From Chthonomonas sp035294165 (GTDB lineage Bacteria > Armatimonadota > Chthonomonadetes > Chthonomonadales > Chthonomonadaceae), in NCBI RefSeq assembly GCF_035294165.1, contig NZ_DATGLN010000256.1:36955-100954 (forward strand): a DNA stretch of 64,000 bases. Direction: 5' to 3'. Positions 1 through 8,257 of this stretch are shown in pieces. The notes under the pieces are model-generated. The model saw only the letters and a list, made by a program, of their open reading frames with translations, was not told the DNA's origin and did not search any database. How positions within the stretch are numbered: the stretch's first letter is position 1; the number at the start of each line of letters is the position of its first letter. The position numbers were made by a program, and so were the translations under genes.

Positions 1-1002
1 CACGAGGCGTTCAACGGCATTTTCAGCCTGCGCTCTATCTGCTTTACGCTCCCCTTTATCCAACAGTTGCCAATGAAGTTCGATGGTAGCTGCGGCATAG
101 TGTTGCGGCACGATGGCCGTTCGAGTTTGTTCGGCTAGTTCGGCATGAAAGCTAAGAGAGGGTTGCATCGCGAGGCGAGCCAGAGAGAGGCCAGCTTTGG
201 CGGCCTGCAGTTGGAGGTTTAGAAGAAGCAGATCGGGACGTTGCGTTTGTGCCGTGGCGATGGCCTCTTCCGGGGAAGGGGGTGGTTCTGGCAACGAGGC
301 CGGAGGCACGATCTGGATAGCGGATTCTAGCGGGCGCCCTAGGAGCCGATTGAGGTTCATTTTGGCTAAATGGTAGGCTCCTTGCGCCTTCGCCATACCC
401 AGTTCAGCCTCGGCGGTTTGAGATTGCGCTAGGGTGCGATCTATGGGCTTGCCGAACCCAGCGGTAATTTGCTGTTCCACAAGTGCGGCGTACTGTTTTG
501 CGAATGCGACCCCTTCCTCTGCCGCTTTGAGGCCGGCCTGAGCGCGCAACAGGTCTACACAGGCCTTTGCGACAGAAAAGGCGATATCGGCTAGCTCTTT
601 CCGATAGTTTTGTAGAGCGATAGCGCGTTCGGCCAGATAGCGCTCTTTGGCGGCCCCTAGCCCGGCGCGATAGAGAGGCTGATCGAACTCCAACTTTATC
701 TGACCGAACTGTTCTGGAAGGGCTGGGGGTGCGGAGATGCCGGGCAGTCGCACCTCCTGACCCTGCTCGGTACCGGATGCGGTTGCGGTGATAGAGGGGC
801 GAGCCACCGGTCTGTCGGGGTCGGCTGCAGCCTCCGCAGAGGCCAACTCATAGCGGGCGGCTTGTGCTTGGGGGCTTTGTTGAAGCGCGATTTGGATGGC
901 CTGAGAGATGGTGAGAGAGGTGGCCATCTCTTGTGCACGGCATAAAGACGCGCTGCACGCGATGAGCATAGCCACTATAAGGAAGCAGGTACGAACGATC
1001 AT
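1..1002 (-). CDS. TolC-family outer-membrane efflux protein (3' end outside window)
   Basis: I translated this frame by hand from the ATG at 1002. It stays open for 334 codons to the window edge, so the C-terminus is missing. Residues 1-23 form a signal peptide ending near CRAQ. The mature part shows the TolC/OEP pattern: an opening SLTISQAIQIALQQSPQ helix, then long Ala/Gln/Glu-rich helices, with a half-repeat opening near PSPEEAIATAQTQRPD. Outer-membrane factors of this family form trimeric export channels with an inner-membrane pump. The start overlaps the stop of the upstream hopanoid nucleosidase gene as ATGA, which implies translational coupling. No pump or adaptor gene is visible on this side. 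The family call is firm. The substrate is unknown, and a link to hopanoid lipids is inferred only from the operon. Confidence 0.88.
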   Translation of the reverse strand, partial: MIVRTCFLIVAMLIACSASLCRAQEMATSLTISQAIQIALQQSPQAQAARYELASAEAAADPDRPVARPSITATASGTEQGQEVRLPGISAPPALPEQFGQIKLEFDQPLYRAGLGAAKERYLAERAIALQNYRKELADIAFSVAKACVDLLRAQAGLKAAEEGVAFAKQYAALVEQQITAGFGKPIDRTLAQSQTAEAELGMAKAQGAYHLAKMNLNRLLGRPLESAIQIVPPASLPEPPPSPEEAIATAQTQRPDLLLLNLQLQAAKAGLSLARLAMQPSLSFHAELAEQTRTAIVPQHYAAATIELHWQLLDKGERKADRAQAENAVERLV

Positions 1003-1718
1003 GGGCTAGGCTCCTGCAACGCAGCGATGAAATTTTGAAGGTATAACGCCAGCGTCTTCGCGGCGTAGGCGGCTCTCTTGCCCAATAGATAGAGTTCGGG
1101 CAGGTTATAGGGCTGTTTCAAGACGGTAAGCAAGAATGGAAAAAGACGAATGTGGCCTTGTGTATCGGTAAGTACGTTAAAATCAAAGGGCATACGGTCT
1201 TGGTAGCCGTCCGTAATGGCGCGCACGACTATCCAGGGACAGTTATGTGTGGTGGCAATTTGCGCAGCGCCGAAGCTTTCCATATCGATTCCTAAAGGTT
1301 TTTCTGGGTAAATTGCAGAGAGTTTCTGCAAAAAGGCGCTTTTTTCCGCCGAGTTTAGCAGAACGCGGTTTACCGTTGCCAAGGGGCCTATCCCCAGGCG
1401 AACCTGCGGCAGCACGATCTGTTGTGCTTGCCAAAACATATCCGCATTGGGTTTATAGGCTTTTGGCGACGATGCCACTCCGTCGAGCACCTGATTGGCT
1501 ATCAACAGCGTGCCCGGCACAAGCTCTTCCGTCAAGCCGCCGCCAAATCCGCAGATAATAAGGCACCCAACGCCTTGTGCAAGGAGCTGCTGAGCGCCTC
1601 GTGCTGCATTTTCCCTGCCGGCGCCGGAGCACTGAACGATAAGATTTTGTTGCACCGCCTCCATCGGTCGGAAAGGCCTTCTCTCCTGAGGCAGCGCAAA
1701 TAACACTCCGATTCGCAG
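999..1718 (-). CDS. hpnG: Hopanoid-associated nucleoside phosphorylase-like protein HpnG
   Basis: This is a PNP/MTA-SAH nucleosidase-fold protein. The signature residues are the glycine-rich GFGGGLTEE segment and the nucleoside-binding DMES motif (DMESFGAAQ). In known hopanoid clusters HpnG removes adenine from adenosylhopane to give ribosylhopane, and the HpnH gene that supplies that substrate lies three genes upstream. Start choice: a GTG at 1706 would cut off the first beta strand. Reading from the CTG at 1718 gives M-R-I-G-V-L-F-A-L-P-Q-E, which aligns residue for residue with the usual nucleosidase N-terminus MKIGIIGAMEEE. The frame is closed just upstream by the ispH stop TAA, so no ATG is available. 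A weak GAGAAAG precedes the CTG. The gene sits 15 bases after ispH and overlaps the TolC gene by 4 bases. Confidence 0.83.
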   Translation of the reverse strand: MRIGVLFALPQERRPFRPMEAVQQNLIVQCSGAGRENAARGAQQLLAQGVGCLIICGFGGGLTEELVPGTLLIANQVLDGVASSPKAYKPNADMFWQAQQIVLPQVRLGIGPLATVNRVLLNSAEKSAFLQKLSAIYPEKPLGIDMESFGAAQIATTHNCPWIVVRAITDGYQDRMPFDFNVLTDTQGHIRLFPFLLTVLKQPYNLPELYLLGKRAAYAAKTLALYLQNFIAALQEPSP

Positions 1719-1733
1719 TCGTGCTTTCTCTTG

Positions 1734-2663
1734 TTAGGATGGCTGCGCCACCGGCTCTTCCGAAGGAGGCGCGATGTCACATTCAAGCACCTTCTGGCGT
1801 ACGGCCTCAACGAGGTCTTCGGGAGTGGAGAGGCCGGAAGCGATCCCGACGGTTTTACAGTTGGCCAACACTTCGATGGGCAGCTCTTCGGCGTTTTGGA
1901 CGTGAATGGTGTTGGAGTTATAGTGCCGGCATAGCGCGGCCAGTTCCATGGTATTGGCACTTGTACGAGAGCCGACCACGATCATCAAATCCACCTTCTG
2001 GGCTAGCTCGATGGCGTCATCCTGTCGGTTTTGCACAGGACGGCAGATCGTGTTGATGATGCGTATCTCCTTGCACATCATCAACATCTCGTTGATGATT
2101 TTGTGGCACAGTTCGAGCGCGTGGGTCGTTTGAAAGATCACGCCGACTTTGCGCAGAAGTTTGAAGTTTTTCTTGGCCTCATAAAGCTCCTCAACGCTAT
2201 CAATCACAAGGGCCGGATTTTCCAGTGAGCCCAGGATGCCTTTGATCTCGGCGTGGTTTTTATCCCCAATGATCACGACCTGATAGCCGTCTCGCTCCAG
2301 AATTTGTGCGGCCTCTTGTGCCCGTAAGACGATGGGACAGGTGGCATCTACAACCTCGATGCCCTGCGTCTTAGCTTCCTCGATCTTCGCTTTAGGAAGT
2401 CCATGGGCGCGGATGACCATGGTTCCACCACGGCTCTGCGTATAGTCCTCGACTTTCCGAAGGCCTTTGCTTTCGAGTTCATCGGTAACACGTTTGTTAT
2501 GAACAAGGTCACCGAGGATAAACACGTCTTTACGTTCATCGAGGGCTTGACGGGTGAGATTGATGGCGCGTTTAACGCCAAAGCAGAAGCCCACCTCGCT
2601 GGCCATTATCACAGTTCGGCCAGACGGTGTGCTGGCCACATTATGGTTTTTATTTTTTGGCAT
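1734..2663 (-). CDS. ispH: 4-hydroxy-3-methylbut-2-enyl diphosphate reductase
   Basis: Last enzyme of the non-mevalonate (MEP) pathway. It reduces HMBPP to IPP and DMAPP using a [4Fe-4S] cluster. The three cluster cysteines are visible at C27 (GFCFGV), C109 (DATCP) and C207 (NTICRP). Substrate-binding residues fit the family: H54 in LVHN, H87 in RAHG and H137 in DKNHAEI. The 309-residue length is normal. AGGAG lies 7-8 bases before the ATG. The gene overlaps the 3' end of hpnA by 14 bases and is followed closely by hpnG. Its place inside a hopanoid operon makes sense because it supplies isoprenoid precursor. One small departure is RPVQNRQ after C207, where many homologues have DATQNRQ. Confidence 0.95.
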   Translation of the reverse strand: MPKNKNHNVASTPSGRTVIMASEVGFCFGVKRAINLTRQALDERKDVFILGDLVHNKRVTDELESKGLRKVEDYTQSRGGTMVIRAHGLPKAKIEEAKTQGIEVVDATCPIVLRAQEAAQILERDGYQVVIIGDKNHAEIKGILGSLENPALVIDSVEELYEAKKNFKLLRKVGVIFQTTHALELCHKIINEMLMMCKEIRIINTICRPVQNRQDDAIELAQKVDLMIVVGSRTSANTMELAALCRHYNSNTIHVQNAEELPIEVLANCKTVGIASGLSTPEDLVEAVRQKVLECDIAPPSEEPVAQPS

Positions 2664-3651
2664 AACCTTTCTCCTGAAACCAAGCCACTGCGCGGGCGAG
2701 AGCGTTTTCTATGGGCGATTGGGGCATTCCCAGTTCCCGCACAGCGCGCGTTGAGTCGAAATACATTTTATATCTAGCCATTTTCACCCCTTCGAAGGGA
2801 TGCGTCGGCTCTTTTTTCAGCAAACCTGCGACCACAAGGTTTTCTAGGCCTACGGCGCACCAGGCGAGGGCATAGGGCAGACGAAGGCGCGGAGCGGGCA
2901 GCCCCGATATCTGGGCGAGCATTTCTAACATCTGCCTCAAAGTTACATTACGATGTCCGAGAATATAACGTTGACCGGTGCGCCCTTTTTCCGCAGCTAG
3001 CAGAATACCCTCCGCCACGTCCCGTACATCCACAAGGTTCAAACCGGTGTCTACGTAAGCGGGCAGACGCCGGTTGAGAAAATCCACGATGATGCGGCCT
3101 GTAGGGGTGGGTTTAATATCGTTTTCGCCCACGGGCGTGCTCGGATTAACGATGACCACATCCAGACCCTCTGCCGCAAATTGACGGGCAACCTCCTCGG
3201 CCAAGAATTTCGAGCGTTTATAGTGCCCTATCATGTCGGCCAAGGAGACCGGTGTATCTTCGTTTCCAGGCGAACCATCGCGAGGGATACCTAGTACTCC
3301 TACGGTGCTGGTATAGACCACACGCCTTACACCGGCATCACGGGCTGCGGTCAGGAGGTTTTTTGTGCCCTCCACGTTTGCTCGGTAAAGCTGTTGCGGA
3401 TCGCGCGCCCAGAGGCGGTAGTCTGCGGCCACATGGTAGACCACATCGCAACCGGCCACCGCTCTGCGAAGCGAGGCGATATCGGTTAGATCGCCACACA
3501 CCTCTTCGTAAAGCGCTGGATTAAGAGCGCAAAGATTATCTCGACGGCTCGTCGGGCGGGTAAGCACCCGGATAGGTTGGCCGCGCTCTGTAAGCAGACG
3601 AGCCACGTGAAAACCGACAAAGCCTGTGGCACCGGTGACCAGCGAAGGCAT
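2650..3651 (-). CDS. hpnA: Hopanoid-associated sugar epimerase HpnA
   Basis: An extended short-chain dehydrogenase / NAD-dependent epimerase of 333 residues. The Rossmann glycine motif TGATGFVG sits at residues 6-13 and the catalytic Y144-x3-K148 pair lies in GHYKRSK. TSTVG near residue 115 gives the serine/threonine of the active triad. It starts 4 bases after hpnH and its end overlaps ispH. HpnA is common in hopanoid clusters, but its reaction is not settled; it is often assigned to modification of the hopanoid side-chain sugar. No strong Shine-Dalgarno precedes the ATG, which fits translation coupled to hpnH. An ordinary dihydroflavonol-reductase-like enzyme would look similar, so the hopanoid assignment rests mainly on the neighbours. 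Confidence 0.87.
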   Translation of the reverse strand: MPSLVTGATGFVGFHVARLLTERGQPIRVLTRPTSRRDNLCALNPALYEEVCGDLTDIASLRRAVAGCDVVYHVAADYRLWARDPQQLYRANVEGTKNLLTAARDAGVRRVVYTSTVGVLGIPRDGSPGNEDTPVSLADMIGHYKRSKFLAEEVARQFAAEGLDVVIVNPSTPVGENDIKPTPTGRIIVDFLNRRLPAYVDTGLNLVDVRDVAEGILLAAEKGRTGQRYILGHRNVTLRQMLEMLAQISGLPAPRLRLPYALAWCAVGLENLVVAGLLKKEPTHPFEGVKMARYKMYFDSTRAVRELGMPQSPIENALARAVAWFQEKGYAKK

Positions 3652-3655
3652 TCGT

Positions 3656-4654
3656 TTATTTAAGCGACCAGGCGGCGAGCTGAAGTTTCCCCTTGAGGGT
3701 TTTCATAGCTTCGGTGACGGCACTATGCTCGAAACCGCTATGCATTTTGCAGTTTTGACAGCGCGGGTCTAGGCGCGATTCCCAGTACTCCCAGTTAGTG
3801 GTATTCCAGAAGGTCTCCCAATCTGGGATGTAGCGATCGCCGATCAGATAGCAGGGCGACTTCCACCCCATGGGGGTATAGTTGACGGTAGACCAAGGCG
3901 AGCAGGGCAACTCGCGTAGACCGGCTGCGAATTCGAGAAAGAGAGGGGTGGCGCAGACTTTGTATTTGCCGGCAAAGCTACGTATCTGTCGAAACTTTTC
4001 GTGAATCTGTTCTCGGGTAAGAAAGATGTCGCGCTCCACACTTTCGTATTCATAGCCCGGCGAAACGAGAATGCCCTGAGCTTTCAGTTCATCCACCAGT
4101 TTGCAGAGCGCCTCCACCTCTTCTACCGAGGTCTCTTTATATACGGTGGTGTTGATATAGACATAGTAGCCTAGCTCGGCGGCGCGCTTCATCATCTCGA
4201 TAGCTTTGTCGAACACACCGGCACGATTACACACGTAATCGTGCGTTTCACGAAGTCCATCGAGGTGGATCATAATGAAGAGGCGCGGATCGGGCGGTAT
4301 AACGCCAAACACCTTCGTGTCGAGTTTGAGAGCGTTTGTGCAGAGAATAACGTATTTGTCGCGTGCAAATAGCCCTTCGATCAGCTCTTTAAGTTCCGGA
4401 TAGAGGGTAGGCTCGCCTCCACAGAGGTTCACAATAGGGGCGCCGCAGTCGTCAACCGCTTTGAGGCAGGTTTCCACGCTGAGACGGTCTTTTAGCTTGC
4501 CGGTATGGCGCTCTACGGAGCAGCCGATACAGGCCAAATTGCAGGTATAGAGGGGCTCAAGCATGAGCACCGTGGGATAGCGGGTTATGCCCGCCTTTTC
4601 CATTTTGGAGCGATGACGGGCTTGCGCCATCATGAACCCTATAGGATAACGCAT
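3656..4654 (-). CDS. hpnH: Adenosyl-hopene transferase HpnH (radical SAM)
   Basis: A radical SAM protein of 332 residues. The cluster motif is C38-x3-C42-x2-C45 (TCNLACIGC), the form typical of HpnH. GGEP follows near residue 80, and a C-terminal Cys motif CQNCKMHSGFEHS is present. HpnH adds a 5'-deoxyadenosyl group to diploptene, which makes adenosylhopane, the first extended C35 hopanoid. This is the first gene of the operon hpnH-hpnA-ispH-hpnG-tolC. AAAGGAGG sits at a good distance before the ATG. No squalene-hopene cyclase or squalene synthase gene is in the window, so the C30 hopene part must be encoded elsewhere. Confidence 0.94.
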   Translation of the reverse strand: MRYPIGFMMAQARHRSKMEKAGITRYPTVLMLEPLYTCNLACIGCSVERHTGKLKDRLSVETCLKAVDDCGAPIVNLCGGEPTLYPELKELIEGLFARDKYVILCTNALKLDTKVFGVIPPDPRLFIMIHLDGLRETHDYVCNRAGVFDKAIEMMKRAAELGYYVYINTTVYKETSVEEVEALCKLVDELKAQGILVSPGYEYESVERDIFLTREQIHEKFRQIRSFAGKYKVCATPLFLEFAAGLRELPCSPWSTVNYTPMGWKSPCYLIGDRYIPDWETFWNTTNWEYWESRLDPRCQNCKMHSGFEHSAVTEAMKTLKGKLQLAAWSLK

Positions 4655-4863
4655 TGCGTAAGGAGCCTCCTTTTTCTGTGGTATATCGCTAGTCTACGAA
4701 GAATCACCGGTTCGTTTTAGGGATTGTACCCTAATATTACGCTTGGATGCGTGTTTTGTGCTGCTTGATCGGCTAAAAACGCAATGGTATCTAACATGCA
4801 ACACAATTCATGTGATCACCTCAGCTAACAAAGCAGGCTCTGTTTTGGCCCATCGCTTCTAGG
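4655..4863 (-). promoter_or_regulatory. Promoter region of the hopanoid operon
   Basis: This 209-base gap separates hpnH from the 3' end of fhs. On the minus strand an extended -10, GGGTACAAT, places TACAAT at 4728-4723, about 70 bases before the hpnH ATG. I see no good -35 at the normal distance. An AAC-AAAGC/GCTCTGTT inverted repeat lies at 4827-4844, nearer fhs; it has no T-run on the minus strand and I do not call it a terminator. Confidence 0.45.
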
Positions 4864-6540
4864 CTAGAAAAGCCCTATGATGCGACCGGTATCGTCTATA
4901 TCTATGTTTTCGGCAGCGGGGACTTCGGGTAGGCCGGGCATGGTCATAATATCACCGGCAAGAGCCACGACGAAGCCGGCACCTGCGGAAAGACGCAACT
5001 CCCGAATGTGGATGGTAAAGTTGGTGGGTGCACCGCCTGCTTTTGGGTCGTCGCTAAAAGAGTATTGCGTTTTTGCCATGCAGACGCGGAGATGGCCAAA
5101 CCCCCTTTTCTCTAGCCAGCGCATTTGAGACAAAGCGGCCGGCTCCAAAGCAATGCCGTTGGCTCCATACACTCGCTTCGCGATAGTCTCCATTTTGGTG
5201 AAGAGACTTCCTTCTTCGGTGTAGAACGGGGTAAAGTGGGCGGGCTGCTCTAGTGCCTGTAGAACCGCTACAGCCAGCTCCTCTCCGCCTTTTCCTCCCT
5301 GTCCCCACACGTCGCAGGAGGCAACAAGCCAGTTCTTGCTTTTCGCAAACTCTCGTACAAGCTCGATTTCTTTGGTTGTATCTGAGGAGAAGCGATTGAT
5401 AGCGATCACAAAGGGGATTTTGACCTGCTGCACGATGCTCACATGGCGTTCGAGATTGGCCAGTCCGTCCTCAAGTGCCTTGAGATTCTCCTCGTCAAGC
5501 TTCTGTTTACGAACGCCGCCATGCATTTTGAGGGCGCGAATGGTGGCAACAATGACCACGGCATCGGGGGGTAGATTGGCGCTAGGGGCGACGATATCGC
5601 AGTACTTTTCAAAGCCGAGGTCGGCCCCAAATCCGGCCTCGGTAACGACGATCTCGCCCAAGCGGCGCGCCAGTTTGGTGGCGATGATGCTGCTGCAACC
5701 GTGTGCTATGTTGCCAAAGGGGCCTCCGTGCACGAAGGCGGGTGTGCCTTCCAAAGTTTGCACTAAATTGGGCTTGAGAGCATCGCGCAAGAGAACCGTC
5801 ATGGCACCATGCACTTTGAGATCGGCGGCCGTTATCGCTTCACCGTCACGGTTGCGTCCAACGACGATTTTGCCCAAGCGCTCTTTCAGCTCTCCAAGGT
5901 GGTTGCTGAGGCACAAAATAGCCATGACTTCAGAGGCAACGGTAATGAAAAAGCGCGATTCGCGGGGGATCCCTCCTTGCGTGCCTCCTAACCCGATGAC
6001 GATATGACGCAAAGCCCGATCGTTCATATCCACGACACGGGGAAAGGAGATGGTAAGAGGGTCTATGTTAAGACGATTGCCGTGATGCAAATGATTGTCT
6101 ATTGCGGCGGCAAGCAGGTTGTGGGCGGCGCCAATGGCGTGCATGTCGCCTGTGAAGTGAAGGTTGATGTCCTCCATGGGGATAACCTGAGCATAACCGC
6201 CTCCGGCGGCGCCACCCTTCAAGCCAAAAACCGGTCCCATAGAAGGCTCACGAATGGCGACAATGGCGCGCTTTCCCAGTCGGCAAAGAGCCTGCCCTAA
6301 GCCCACAGTCACCGTGGTTTTGCCCTCCCCGGCAGTGGTGGGTGTGATGGCGGTCATCAGCACAATTTTGCCTTCTGAGTGAGCGGGAGTGTTCAAAAGC
6401 CGAGCGATTGCAGAGTATCCTATCTTGGCTTTATAGGTACCGTAAAGCTCAAGGTCGTTGAGAGTAAGACCTAAGTCGGCTGCCACCTCGCTAATGGGGC
6501 GTGGATTCACGGATTGTGCGATAGTGAGGTCGCTATTCAT
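4864..6540 (-). CDS. fhs: Formate-tetrahydrofolate ligase
   Basis: ATP-dependent ligase that makes 10-formyl-THF from formate and THF. The P-loop PTTAGEGKTT lies at residues 67-76 and is followed by the typical GLGQAL. Conserved stretches such as REPSMGPVFGLKGGAAGGGYAQ are intact (given here in part: EPSMGP and GGAAGGGY). I chose the ATG at 6540, which has GGAG 5 bases upstream and gives 558 residues, the usual family length. A longer frame to 6618 would add 26 residues inside udk that do not look like the family. The start overlaps the end of udk by 8 bases, so the two are probably co-transcribed. It feeds one-carbon units to purine and methionine synthesis. Confidence 0.96.
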   Translation of the reverse strand: MNSDLTIAQSVNPRPISEVAADLGLTLNDLELYGTYKAKIGYSAIARLLNTPAHSEGKIVLMTAITPTTAGEGKTTVTVGLGQALCRLGKRAIVAIREPSMGPVFGLKGGAAGGGYAQVIPMEDINLHFTGDMHAIGAAHNLLAAAIDNHLHHGNRLNIDPLTISFPRVVDMNDRALRHIVIGLGGTQGGIPRESRFFITVASEVMAILCLSNHLGELKERLGKIVVGRNRDGEAITAADLKVHGAMTVLLRDALKPNLVQTLEGTPAFVHGGPFGNIAHGCSSIIATKLARRLGEIVVTEAGFGADLGFEKYCDIVAPSANLPPDAVVIVATIRALKMHGGVRKQKLDEENLKALEDGLANLERHVSIVQQVKIPFVIAINRFSSDTTKEIELVREFAKSKNWLVASCDVWGQGGKGGEELAVAVLQALEQPAHFTPFYTEEGSLFTKMETIAKRVYGANGIALEPAALSQMRWLEKRGFGHLRVCMAKTQYSFSDDPKAGGAPTNFTIHIRELRLSAGAGFVVALAGDIMTMPGLPEVPAAENIDIDDTGRIIGLF

Positions 6541-7153
6541 GCTGGCTCCTTCGAGTATTCCACAATTCACGAACGATGGCGGCGAGGTAGGGGGCAATGC
6601 GTTGAAAATCGGCGTCACCTCTTACAATGAGGTCGGCATGGACGCGCGACGGTTCTACATAGGCAGCGTGCCCCACGCGAGCGCACTCTCGATAGTAGGT
6701 GGCGATCCAGTGGGGGTCGGTGCTTCCGCGTCCGCCCTGCATATCTCGAAGAAGGCGTCGAAGGGCACGTAGGTCGGCATCTAGCTCAACAAAGAGGCGA
6801 AGGTCGAACCACTCGCGAAGTTCGGGCACATGAAGTGCCATCAGGCCTTCCACGAGGATGACGTCGGGGGCGTTTTCTGAGGCGCGAAGCGCCTCAATAT
6901 CGGCGATGAGCCGTGTATTATCGGCGGAGTTTGGGTGGTTGTTATCGGGAAGTCGTTCGCCGGTAGTGGGAGAGATGAAGGTAGGCCCGCCGGGTGCACC
7001 ACGATAGAAATAACGGTCCATGCCGAGCACCTCCGTATGGAGCGGAGGACTGCCGTTGGCAAGTGCATGCGTAAGGTGCTGAACGAGAGTGGTCTTTCCG
7101 GAGGCCGAACCACCGGCTATACCTACGACAACTGAACGAGTTTGATCTTTCAT
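6533..7153 (-). CDS. udk: Uridine kinase-type P-loop kinase
   Basis: A 206-residue P-loop kinase of the uridine kinase/phosphoribulokinase family. Walker A is GGSASGKT at residues 14-21. A second conserved stretch is DVILVEGLMALHVPELRE, where the EG motif follows the Walker B strand, and LRRLLRDMQGGRG acts as the lid. Uridine kinase phosphorylates uridine and cytidine in pyrimidine salvage. The C-terminal part deviates somewhat from Escherichia coli Udk, so a related nucleoside or vitamin kinase is possible. The end overlaps the fhs start by 8 bases. An AGGT sits close to the ATG. Confidence 0.8.
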   Translation of the reverse strand: MKDQTRSVVVGIAGGSASGKTTLVQHLTHALANGSPPLHTEVLGMDRYFYRGAPGGPTFISPTTGERLPDNNHPNSADNTRLIADIEALRASENAPDVILVEGLMALHVPELREWFDLRLFVELDADLRALRRLLRDMQGGRGSTDPHWIATYYRECARVGHAAYVEPSRVHADLIVRGDADFQRIAPYLAAIVRELWNTRRSQHE

Positions 7154-7228
7154 ACTACCTGCTGTCTGGTCTCTCCGTGTGTTTTTTGTGAAAACTAAAC
7201 GATTAGGTTCACTCTGTTGGAGATGGCG

Positions 7229-8257
7229 TCAGCGGATCGGTTGAAAGCAGTAGAGTTCGCGTTTTCCTTTGCCCTCATCTACGAGCGCAAGCAGACCTAT
7301 CTTCCCCTCGTCTCGTGGGTCGCCGATACGCACATCGAGGACTTTCCCCGGCAGTGGGTCGCTACGCCAGCTCTCTTCATAATCGTCAAAACGAGTCAAT
7401 TGCCAGAAGGTTTTGTCGCGCTCGTCGGCTTTTGGGACGTAGACAATGAGGCGGTCGTTGCCGGGCGACGAATCGCCGCTTGTGTCCGATGGTAAAACCC
7501 CGATGAGCCATCTTCGTTGGCCTTGCCAGTAGGCTTGGGCATAGAGGATGTTGGAGGTGAGGTTTTGCCGGCCTTCAAAAGGGTAGGTGCCGACGCCCCA
7601 ATGAGGGTAGCCTTCCTCGGTGGGGTTTAGGTGAAGGTCATCGGTTACGAGTTTGCCGGAGTTGAGCGTCCAAATGGAGGTATTGTCGCCGTTGCCGCAG
7701 GCAAGACGGTCGAGTTGAGCAGGGCAGATCAGGCTGAAGCGAAGCGCCGGAGGGGGATCGCTGAGGCGTTCAAAACCTCCGCCTTTCCACATGAAGATGC
7801 CGCCGGAGGTAACGATCTGCACCATGGGAAGCTTTTGAGGTTTCACGATCTTGTTTTTTGGCAGTTGAGCGTCGGTGTTTTCCGGCGTGGCAAGCGTTGG
7901 CCAAGAGTCGGCGAAATGGCCGGCGATGAGAGGGTCGGTGGCCCATCCGATAAAGGATGCCGTGGCATCGGTTGCGAAGCGAAAGCCGTCCCAATGGGTG
8001 AGCAACAGTTGGCGTCGAAAATCGGTGCTGCTTGCGGAGCCGATCAGCAGTAGGAGGTCGTCTTCTTTATCTTGCCGGATAGGGAAAGGCTCGATAAGTT
8101 CCGTGTAATCGGGCAAGGGAACGTGCCAGGCGAGGGTGAAGGCGATGAGGAAAGGGTTGTCTTTATGAGCAAACGGATCGACTTGCCCTAGGCAGCGGCC
8201 GAGCGAGCAGAGGAGAAGGAGCAAACAGAGGGGGGATAAGAAGCTTCGGCTTCTCAT
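7229..8257 (-). CDS. Secreted protein of unknown function
   Basis: I do not recognise this 342-residue protein. Residues 1-25 form a signal peptide with a leucine run (LCLLLLLC) and a cleavage site near CLGQ. The mature chain is rich in Trp, Gly, Asp and Pro, with repeated strand-like segments such as LLLLIGSASS, LLLTHWDGF, MVQIVTSGGIFMW and IGLLALVDEG. This looks like a small beta-propeller or FG-GAP-like fold, but no clear calcium motif is visible. The start overlaps the stop of the PilB-like gene by 4 bases, so the two form one transcription unit. A role in assembly or signalling around that ATPase is possible but only inferred from position. Confidence 0.7.
   Translation of the reverse strand: MRSRSFLSPLCLLLLLCSLGRCLGQVDPFAHKDNPFLIAFTLAWHVPLPDYTELIEPFPIRQDKEDDLLLLIGSASSTDFRRQLLLTHWDGFRFATDATASFIGWATDPLIAGHFADSWPTLATPENTDAQLPKNKIVKPQKLPMVQIVTSGGIFMWKGGGFERLSDPPPALRFSLICPAQLDRLACGNGDNTSIWTLNSGKLVTDDLHLNPTEEGYPHWGVGTYPFEGRQNLTSNILYAQAYWQGQRRWLIGVLPSDTSGDSSPGNDRLIVYVPKADERDKTFWQLTRFDDYEESWRSDPLPGKVLDVRIGDPRDEGKIGLLALVDEGKGKRELYCFQPIR

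Noticed and set aside
5336..6007. Open frame of 223 codons on the plus strand
   Set aside because: Antisense to fhs, whose family match is certain; no ribosome site or domain.
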